NCBI RefSeq assembly: GCF_019890615.1
Contig: NZ_JAINVZ010000008.1
Coordinates: 124,001 to 188,000, forward strand
Direction of reading: 5' to 3'
From: Streptantibioticus parmotrematis
Lineage (GTDB): Bacteria; Actinomycetota; Actinomycetes; Streptomycetales; Streptomycetaceae
DNA: 64,000 nucleotides
Shown here: in pieces, positions 25,122 through 31,794 of the stretch
Numbering within the stretch: the first letter of the stretch is position 1
Layout of the letters: every line of letters begins with the position of its first letter
Notes under the pieces: model-generated
Seen by the model: only the letters and a program-made list of their open reading frames with translations
What the model was told of the DNA's origin: nothing
The model's database searches: none
Position numbers and translations under genes: made by a program

Positions 25122-28100
25122 ACCGGCAGGTTCTGCGGGTCTCCCCGACCCGGTCCGGTGCCTACCGCACCGTCTCCCAGGCCCTGGCGGCCGCCGGTGA
25201 GGGCGCGTTGATCGCCGTCGAACCCGGCACCTACGACGAGTCGCTCACCCTCGCCACGGCGGTGACCCTGTCCGCGGAAGGCGACCCCGGCAGCGTCCGC
25301 ATCGTCGCGCCGGTCGGCAGTGTGGTCGTCGTGGACGCCGACGAGGTCCGGCTCTCCGGCCTGACCCTGTGCGGCTCCGACGCCAACGCCGCGGTCGTGG
25401 ACGTCCGCCGCGGACAGGCCGCGCTCGACGGCTGCACGGTGACGGGTGACACGGCGTGGGCCGGCCTCGTCGCCTGGCAGTCGGGCCAACTGGCCGCCCG
25501 TGACTGCCGGGTGAGCAACCCGGGCGGCGCGGGCATCGTCGTGACCGCGCCCACCGCCAACACCGTGGAGCGCGTCACCGTCACCGACGTGGGCTCCTCG
25601 GCCGTCGTCGTCGCCGAGGACGGCCGCCTGGCGATGCGTGAGTGCACCCTGGAACGGGTCCGCGGCAACGGCATCTGCGTCAACGGCCGGGGCGGCGTCA
25701 CGGTCGAGTCCACCGTGGTCGACGGCAGCGAGAAGCCCGCCGTCGTCGTGGAGGAGCACGCCGCAGCGGAACTCGTCCGCGTCACCGTCACCGGCTCCGC
25801 CGGTCTGGACGCCTACCTCACCAGCACCGGTCCGACCACCCTCACCGACTGCGCCCTGACGGGATCGGGCGGGCAGTCCGTGCACGTCAGCGGGGGAGCG
25901 GCGCCGGTGCTGCGCGACTGCGTCCTGGCGTCCGCGCGCACCAACGGCTTCCAGGCGACCGGCGGTTCCACGCCCCGGCTGGAGCGGTGCGAGATCGTCG
26001 GCGCGCCGCTGGCGGTCCTCGTCGACGACGCCAGCGAGGCCGTGTTCGAGAGCCTGCGGATCACCGGGGCGACGCGCACCGCGATCCAGGTCTGCGGCGG
26101 TGCCACCGCCGGATTCAGGGACTTGTCGGTCACGGAGGGCTCCGGGGGCCTGCGGGCCGCCGGGGCCGCGCGCGTCGAGCTGCTGCGGTGCGACCTCGAC
26201 ACCGGCGGTGCCACCGGCGCCGAGGTGACCGAGGGCGCCGGCCTGCGCTGCGAGGACGTGCGGCTGCGCAGCACCGCCGACTGGGCGCTCACCGTCTCCG
26301 GCGGCGCCCGCGCCGAACTGGAGTCGTCCACCGTGACCGGGGCCGGTGTCCTGGCGGGCCCCGACGGCGAAGTCGCTCTGCGCGAGGCCGAGTTGGCGGA
26401 CTCCCACGGCGACGGCGTACGCGTACTCGGAGGCGGCAGCCTCACCGCGACCGGCTGCCGGGTGCACGACGCCAAGGGGCACGGCGTCAACGTGCAGTCC
26501 TCGGGTCGCGCCGACCTCGGCGACTGCGCGATCACCGGGAACGGCGGCGACGGGGTGCGCAGCAACTCCGAGGAACCGGTGACCGTGCAGCGGTGCGAGG
26601 TGACGGACAACGGCGGGACGGCGGTCCACCGGCTGCGTGACGGGGAGGACCCCGGCAAGCCCTCCCCGGCCCCGCGGCACGACCGCTCCGCGAGCGGGGC
26701 CGCCGGGCAGGCCACGAACGCCGTGCGGGACGACCGGCGCGCCGCCCCGGCGGGGGCGGGCACGCTCGCCGAACTCGACGCCCTCGTCGGCCTGGAGAGC
26801 GTCAAGCGCGAGGTCACCGGCCTGATCAACCTCAACAAGATGACGCAGCGGCGCGAGGAACTCGGCCTGCCGATGCCGCCGATGAGCCGCCACCTGGTCT
26901 TCGCGGGCCCGCCCGGCACCGGCAAGACCACCGTCGCCCGGCTCTACGGCGCCGTCCTGGCCGAACTCGGCATCCTCAGCCAGGGCCACATCGTCGAGGT
27001 CTCGCGCTCCGGGCTGGTCGCGCAGATCATCGGCGGCACCGCCATCAAGACGACCGAGGTGTTCAACAAGGCCATCGGCGGCGTGCTGTTCATCGACGAG
27101 GCCTACACCCTCACCAACCAGTCCAAGGGCAGCGGCCCCGACTTCGGCCAGGAGGCCGTCGAGACGCTGATGAAGCTCATGGAGGACCACCGCGACGAGA
27201 TCGTCGTCATCGTCGCCGGATACTCCGAGCAGATGGGCCAGTTCCTGGAGTCCAACCCCGGGATGGCCTCGCGCTTCTCGCGCACCGTGGAGTTCCCCAA
27301 CTACGAGGTCCCCGAACTCGTCACCATCGTCCAGGGTCTGTGCGCCAAGCACTACTACGAACTGGACGACTCGGCCCTCGACGCGCTCACCCGCTATTTC
27401 GAGACCATCCCGAAGGGACCCACCTTCGGCAACGGCCGCGTCGCCCGCTCGGTGTTCGAGACCATGATCAGCAACCAGGCCTCGCGGTTCGCCGCCGAAC
27501 CACCCCACGACACCGCTGCCCTCAACCGCCTGCAAGCGGGTGACATCGGCCCCCTCCCGGAACCGGCGAGGTCCGACGACGCGGGGCGGGCACCCGGCGG
27601 CACGGACGGACGGCAGGAGGAGACACCGGCCTCCCGGCGGCCCGAACCCCCGCCCGCCGAACCCCCGCCCGCCATGCGCCGGTTGGCGGCCCTGAGCGGC
27701 CTGGGCGACGTGCGCACCGCCGTGCTCGCACGCGTCAACGACCTCGTCGCCGCCACCCGCGCCGGCGAGCCGCTCGGTCCGGCCGCGAACCTCGTACTCG
27801 CCGGTGAACCGGGCAGCGGACGCCGCGCGGTGACCACGCTGTACGCCAAGTGCCTCGCGGAGACCGGGATCCTGCCCCACGGAGCGGTGCACCACGCCGC
27901 CCTCTCGCAGATCCCCACCCGCTGGCCCGAGGAGGCGGGCGCCTTCACCGCCGACCTGTTCGCCGAAGCCCGGGGCGGGGTGCTGCGACTCGACCTCGAC
28001 GCCGCCTTCACCGACCGGACCGATCAGGAGCGCACCGCCGTGTGGAACGCCCTGGCCGCAACCGCCCCGCACGCCCCGGACACCGCGCTCGTCCTGCACG

Positions 28101-28504
28101 GCGGCCACCAGGAACTGCGGGAGGCGTTGCGCGGGCGCGACGAGGTGACGCGCTGCTTCGCCCAGTACCTGAGGTTCCCGCCGTACACCGCCGAGGAACT
28201 GACCGCCCTGGTCTGCCGCAGGCTCGTCGCGCGCGGCTACCGGATCGACGACGCCTCCCGGGCCATCCTCGCCGCGCGGCTCGCCGCCCAGCCGCCGACC
28301 GACGGCGCCTGGGGCGCGCACCGACTGGCCGACCGCATGGCGCAGCGGGTGACCTCGCCGACGCTGCGGCTGCGCGCGCCCCGCGACCGCTCCGGCGATC
28401 CAGGACCTGCGACCCCGTCGAACACACAGGCACAGCCGCCTGTACCGGAAGGCAACGAAGCCCGCGCCGCGTTCCTCGCGGGCGCGACGCCGGGAAACGA
28501 TTGA
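25118..28504 (+). CDS. EccA-like AAA protein fused to an N-terminal beta-helix
   Basis: 1,128 aa, with a GTG start overlapping the previous stop. Residues ~10-510 are a right-handed parallel beta-helix, with about twenty short repeats of the form LxDCxVTGNGGxGVxV. Residues ~545-800 are a CbxX/CfqX-type AAA domain as in mycobacterial EccA: Walker A GPPGTGKT (Lys603) and Walker B LFIDEAYTL (Asp660, Glu661). A second AAA-like domain (~residues 855-1085) is degraded: its P-loop reads GEPGSGRRA with no Lys, and the Walker B region is VLRLDLDAAF without D-E. EccA acts in the cytosol on secretion substrates. The beta-helix could be a binding surface replacing the usual EccA TPR domain. Confidence 0.85.
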   Translation: MNRQVLRVSPTRSGAYRTVSQALAAAGEGALIAVEPGTYDESLTLATAVTLSAEGDPGSVRIVAPVGSVVVVDADEVRLSGLTLCGSDANAAVVDVRRGQAALDGCTVTGDTAWAGLVAWQSGQLAARDCRVSNPGGAGIVVTAPTANTVERVTVTDVGSSAVVVAEDGRLAMRECTLERVRGNGICVNGRGGVTVESTVVDGSEKPAVVVEEHAAAELVRVTVTGSAGLDAYLTSTGPTTLTDCALTGSGGQSVHVSGGAAPVLRDCVLASARTNGFQATGGSTPRLERCEIVGAPLAVLVDDASEAVFESLRITGATRTAIQVCGGATAGFRDLSVTEGSGGLRAAGAARVELLRCDLDTGGATGAEVTEGAGLRCEDVRLRSTADWALTVSGGARAELESSTVTGAGVLAGPDGEVALREAELADSHGDGVRVLGGGSLTATGCRVHDAKGHGVNVQSSGRADLGDCAITGNGGDGVRSNSEEPVTVQRCEVTDNGGTAVHRLRDGEDPGKPSPAPRHDRSASGAAGQATNAVRDDRRAAPAGAGTLAELDALVGLESVKREVTGLINLNKMTQRREELGLPMPPMSRHLVFAGPPGTGKTTVARLYGAVLAELGILSQGHIVEVSRSGLVAQIIGGTAIKTTEVFNKAIGGVLFIDEAYTLTNQSKGSGPDFGQEAVETLMKLMEDHRDEIVVIVAGYSEQMGQFLESNPGMASRFSRTVEFPNYEVPELVTIVQGLCAKHYYELDDSALDALTRYFETIPKGPTFGNGRVARSVFETMISNQASRFAAEPPHDTAALNRLQAGDIGPLPEPARSDDAGRAPGGTDGRQEETPASRRPEPPPAEPPPAMRRLAALSGLGDVRTAVLARVNDLVAATRAGEPLGPAANLVLAGEPGSGRRAVTTLYAKCLAETGILPHGAVHHAALSQIPTRWPEEAGAFTADLFAEARGGVLRLDLDAAFTDRTDQERTAVWNALAATAPHAPDTALVLHGGHQELREALRGRDEVTRCFAQYLRFPPYTAEELTALVCRRLVARGYRIDDASRAILAARLAAQPPTDGAWGAHRLADRMAQRVTSPTLRLRAPRDRSGDPGPATPSNTQAQPPVPEGNEARAAFLAGATPGND
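28420..28451 (+). promoter_or_regulatory. Recurrent T7SS-locus motif, copy 2 (upstream of the esx pair)
   Basis: GAACACACAGGCACAGCCGC followed by CTGTACCGG matches the motif at 15349 and 34749 at the GAAC, CAGGCA, CG and CTGT positions. It lies inside the last 30 codons of the EccA-like gene, about 160 bp upstream of the first esx start codon. Confidence 0.45.
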
Positions 28505-28514
28505 CCGGCACCTG

Positions 28515-28560
28515 ACCTGCCGTGCGTTCACGGTGCTTGAACCTGCCGTGCGTTCACGGT
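28515..28560. repeat. 20-bp direct repeat in the esx leader
   Basis: ACCTGCCGTGCGTTCACGGT occurs at 28515-28534 and again, identical, at 28541-28560, a 26-bp period. Each copy contains CCGTGCGTTCACGG, an inverted repeat (CCGTG/CACGG), so the leader can form two alternative small hairpins. It ends 21 bp before the first esx ATG, next to the ribosome-binding site. Confidence 0.9.
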
Positions 28561-28581
28561 TCCCGAACGAGAGGATCAGCG

Positions 28582-28914
28582 ATGGCCACCCAGTCGACCA
28601 ATGTGGACATCGCGGGAATGAAGGCGGCGCAGCCGCACTTCGAGACCGCGCTCAGCGAGACCAGCCGCGTCTACAGCAGCATGCAGGACCAGGCCCAGAC
28701 CCTGGAGGCCAGCTGGACCGGTGACTCCGCGCAGACCTTCGTCGGCGCGCTCAACCAGTGGCTGGAGAACTGCAACGTCGTCAAGCAGCAGCTCCAGGTC
28801 GTCACCCAGAAGCTGGAGGCGAACACCGGCAACTACCAGCGCGTCCACACCGACGCCAGCGACCAGAGCAGCGCGCTGCGGCAGGCCGTCAGCGCCGGAC
28901 TGCCCGGCTTCTGA
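28582..28914 (+). CDS. WXG100/Esx protein (first of the pair)
   Basis: 110 aa. Helix-turn-helix WXG100 fold with the motif W45-T46-G47 (ASWTGDSAQTF) in the turn. The ATG at 28582 has GAGAGG 7 nt upstream. The C-terminal tail is longer than in classical EsxA and ends in AGLPGF. There is no YxxxD/E motif, so secretion probably depends on pairing with the next gene product. The two proteins are the expected heterodimeric substrate or structural pair exported by the EccC-driven channel. Confidence 0.93.
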   Translation: MATQSTNVDIAGMKAAQPHFETALSETSRVYSSMQDQAQTLEASWTGDSAQTFVGALNQWLENCNVVKQQLQVVTQKLEANTGNYQRVHTDASDQSSALRQAVSAGLPGF

Positions 28915-29030
28915 CCCGGCCGCGGTACGGCCGGCCGGAGCCCCGGCACCCGTTCCCGCACCGTTCGCACAAGCCCACCGCGCTCAGCGTTTGACCGCTT
29001 TCACCGCTTTCAACGTGTAAGGAAGCCAGC

Positions 29031-29321
29031 ATGACCACGTATTCGGTCAGCCACCAGCAGATGCAGTACGTCGGCGGCGAGATGGAGACCATCACCCGCA
29101 ACATCCAGTCCACGCTGACGAACCTGGACGACGCCGCCAAGCAGAACCTCGCCCAGTGGTCGAGCGACGCCCGGGACGCGTACAACGTCGCCAAGGCGAA
29201 GTGGGACGCCGCCGCCGCGCAGATGCAGCACCAGGCCCAGACGGCGACCCAGGCGCTGGGCACCATCGACGGCTACTACACCAGCGGCGAGAAGTACGGC
29301 GTCAGCCTCTGGGAGCAGTGA
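29031..29321 (+). CDS. WXG100/Esx partner with WSS turn and YxxxE signal
   Basis: 96 aa, standard Esx length. The turn reads W43-S44-S45 rather than W-x-G. The C-terminus carries Y83-T-S-G-E87, which fits the YxxxD/E T7SS export signal that pairs with the W-x-G of the partner. AAGGAAG precedes the ATG. The 116-bp gap to the previous gene contains a 9-bp tandem duplication (ACCGCTTTC at 28994-29002 and 29003-29011). It should form the heterodimer with the preceding protein and present the signal to EccC. Confidence 0.92.
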   Translation: MTTYSVSHQQMQYVGGEMETITRNIQSTLTNLDDAAKQNLAQWSSDARDAYNVAKAKWDAAAAQMQHQAQTATQALGTIDGYYTSGEKYGVSLWEQ

Positions 29322-29327
29322 CCGACC

Positions 29328-29972
29328 GTGGTAACCGGGCCGAACGTCTACGGCCGGCAGACTCCGGTGCACACCGCCACCCAGAGCCAGCCCCAGGCGT
29401 ACAACGGCAGCCCTTACAGCGACAGTACGGGGCACGTCAGCCCCGGCACGATCCCGGCGGCCCCCGTGGTCCCGCCGACGCCGGGCCCCGCGGGCCCCAC
29501 GTCGGTGGACACCTCGTCGCTCAGGAAGTTCGCCGACAACCTGGACACCCTCGCCGACATGCTGGGCACCGCCCGGGACCGGGTGGGGCAGATCCCGGAT
29601 CTGGCGGCCGGCGCCTTCAAGGAGGCGAAGGACCTCCAGAGCGCGGTCACCGGCGGTGAGCCGGCCTCGGCGCCCAGCAGCTCGGGTTCGAGCAGCTCGG
29701 CTTCGAGTGGCTCCGGATCGGGCTCGACTCCGAGTCCGCCCCCGGCCTCGACCGACGATTCCGTCGACGGCCGTGGCGGCCTCAGGGGCAACTACCACAA
29801 GGCGCTGCACGACCTGCGGCAGGTGCTGATGGACACCGCGCAGAACGTGCGGACCCTGGCCTCGAAGTACGCGAACATCGAGGACATCAACCAGAAGGCG
29901 GGCAAGGACCTCAACCAGCTGATCACCACAGCGCAGAAGGACTTGCAGCCCCTCATGAACGACCAGTTCTGA
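29328..29972 (+). CDS. T7SS companion protein with two helical blocks
   Basis: 214 aa from a GTG 6 nt after the previous stop. I do not recognise a named family. A Pro/Ser-rich N-terminus is followed by a helical block (about residues 60-108, SLRKFADNLDTLADMLGTARDR). A Ser/Gly/Pro linker with repeated SSGS comes next, then a second helical block (about 150-214, GNYHKALHDLRQVLMDTAQN). The two blocks have the length and heptad pattern of WXG100 helices, but there is no W-x-G. It could be a secreted partner (PE-like) of the PPE-like proteins downstream. That is inferred from gene order. Confidence 0.65.
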   Translation: MVTGPNVYGRQTPVHTATQSQPQAYNGSPYSDSTGHVSPGTIPAAPVVPPTPGPAGPTSVDTSSLRKFADNLDTLADMLGTARDRVGQIPDLAAGAFKEAKDLQSAVTGGEPASAPSSSGSSSSASSGSGSGSTPSPPPASTDDSVDGRGGLRGNYHKALHDLRQVLMDTAQNVRTLASKYANIEDINQKAGKDLNQLITTAQKDLQPLMNDQF

Positions 29973-30219
29973 CCGTGGCCGTTCCCCGGCCCCCGAACGA
30001 GCCCGGCGTACGCGGCGGCCCGATCGGGGGCTGCGGGCGGGTGCCCGGTCCGGCATCCCGGGCCGGGCACCCGCCCAGGGGGGACACGGTCGTCGTACAG
30101 GAGGACCACGGGTCGTCCGGCCGTCGCGCCGGGGGCCCGGACGAGCATGTTGGCGGCGCGGCGCCGGTGACCCGGGCGGCGTGCCTCGCGAGTGGCGGGC
30201 GAACGGGAGCGCGGACGGC

Positions 30220-31716
30220 ATGGCCGACGGGAACGACCAGACCTACAGTGACGACAACTCCGACGGTTTCACGACCGATTCGGACGGTACGTGGGCGACC
30301 GACGACGGCGACACCACGGGTGACTACAGCGACTGGGACTGGCGCAAGATCATGGCGGCGATCTGCGGCGGCTCCGCCTACACCGGCGACACCGCGAACA
30401 CCCGGCGCGCACAGCAGTACTCCGACCCGCAGACCCTCCAGACGGCAGCCGACACCCTCGCCTACGTGGAGGGGGTGCTCCAGGAGGTGGCCCGGGCGAT
30501 CTCCGAGCAGACGGACGCCTTGACGGGTGAGCACGGCCCCTGGCAGGGAGCGGCGGCCACGGCGCTGAACGGGGCGATGACCGGTGTGGCCCGGCAGACC
30601 CAGCAGATGGCCGACGTACTGTCCGGCGGTGTGACCGGCGACCAGAACGTCCCGCAGCAGCTCGCGAACGACGCCCAGAACCTGCGCGACGCGATAGCCA
30701 AGGTCAACGACATCGACACCTGGTACGCCCGGCAGGCCGTCGAGGTGCGACCGGACCTCCAGATGGACAACGGGCTGGTCATGGTCAGCAAGGACCAGCA
30801 GATCGTCACCATGATGAGCAACGACATGCGCAAGGTCCTCCAGACACTGGCCCAGCACTACACCCTGAGCAAGGACTCCGTCTCCCAGCCGAGTTCGCCG
30901 TCCAACCCCAACAGTCCTGGCTCTCCCGGCTCTTCCGGGTCCCCGGTCACTTCGGACTACGGCGCCGACTCCGGCTATGGCTCCGGTCAGTACGGGGCCG
31001 TGGGGGATGGTTCGGGGTACGGGTACGGGTACGGGTACGGCCAGGACGACGACGGGGACGACTTCGGGTACGGGTCGGACGGGGCGCCGGACGGTGGAGG
31101 CGACTTCGCGGACGGCCAGGACTCAGGGGGCGTTCTCGGACCGGGCGGTTCCCAGGACGACGAGTACTACGGCGGCGCGGACCAGGATCCGTACGGCGAC
31201 GTGGGCCCGGGGGAGGACTACGGCGACTACGGCTCGTCCCAGGTGGCGCCGGGCCCGCGGGTGGTCGTCGCACAACAGCCCGCACCGGCCGAGCAGGATC
31301 AGACGGGCGCCGCGTATCCCACACCGCGCTTGGTGTCGGTGGAAGCGCTGCCGCGCACGGGAGTCGTGGGATCGGCTGCCGGGGCAGATCAGTTGACGCC
31401 GGTGGAGGGGACGCCGCGTATGGGGGTCGTGGGATCGGGTTCCGGGACGGATCAGTTGACGCCGGTCCAGGAGACGCCGCGTATGGGAGTCGTGGGATCG
31501 GCCTCCGGGTCGGACCATTTGACGCCGGAGGAAGGGGTGGCGCGCACGAGTCCGGTGGCAACGACCCCGGTGGCACACCAGTTGACGCCCGAGGAAGGGG
31601 TGCGGCGCCCGAGCCCGGTCCAGTCCTTTTCCGACGGCCCGCAGCTGGAGCCGGTGAGCGGCCGGCCGAGGACGGACGACCGGCAGCCCGAACCGGCCGG
31701 GCTGCCCGGCTTCTAG
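30220..31716 (+). CDS. PPE-like T7SS substrate, paralog 1
   Basis: 498 aa from the ATG at 30220. The same bases GGGAGCGCGGACGGC precede this start and that of the next gene. Residues ~65-225 are helical with a W108-Q-G110 motif (GPWQGAAATALNG), resembling the helical bundle of PPE/EspB-type substrates. The remainder is low-complexity: Ser/Gly/Tyr-rich (GYGYGYGYG), Asp-rich, then four 21-residue tandem repeats containing QLTP. The protein ends in AGLPGF, like the first Esx protein. It is probably exported or surface-exposed. Its N-terminal 230 residues are very similar to those of the next gene. Confidence 0.78.
   Translation: MADGNDQTYSDDNSDGFTTDSDGTWATDDGDTTGDYSDWDWRKIMAAICGGSAYTGDTANTRRAQQYSDPQTLQTAADTLAYVEGVLQEVARAISEQTDALTGEHGPWQGAAATALNGAMTGVARQTQQMADVLSGGVTGDQNVPQQLANDAQNLRDAIAKVNDIDTWYARQAVEVRPDLQMDNGLVMVSKDQQIVTMMSNDMRKVLQTLAQHYTLSKDSVSQPSSPSNPNSPGSPGSSGSPVTSDYGADSGYGSGQYGAVGDGSGYGYGYGYGQDDDGDDFGYGSDGAPDGGGDFADGQDSGGVLGPGGSQDDEYYGGADQDPYGDVGPGEDYGDYGSSQVAPGPRVVVAQQPAPAEQDQTGAAYPTPRLVSVEALPRTGVVGSAAGADQLTPVEGTPRMGVVGSGSGTDQLTPVQETPRMGVVGSASGSDHLTPEEGVARTSPVATTPVAHQLTPEEGVRRPSPVQSFSDGPQLEPVSGRPRTDDRQPEPAGLPGF
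31360..31611 (+). repeat. Four tandem 63-bp (21-aa) repeats in PPE-like paralog 1
   Basis: Four in-frame units begin at 31360, 31423, 31486 and 31549. The first three begin GVVGS and all carry xQLTP or HLTP at the same place (units 1-2 end TPRM, unit 3 ends VART, unit 4 ends VRRP). The first two are nearly identical at DNA level and the last is most diverged, which fits stepwise tandem duplication. Confidence 0.85.
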
Positions 31717-31794
31717 GCAGCACCGCAGGACACCGCGCCGTACGGCCGGCGCGGCGGCGACGATCACTCATCGGGGCATGGGAGCGCGGACGGC

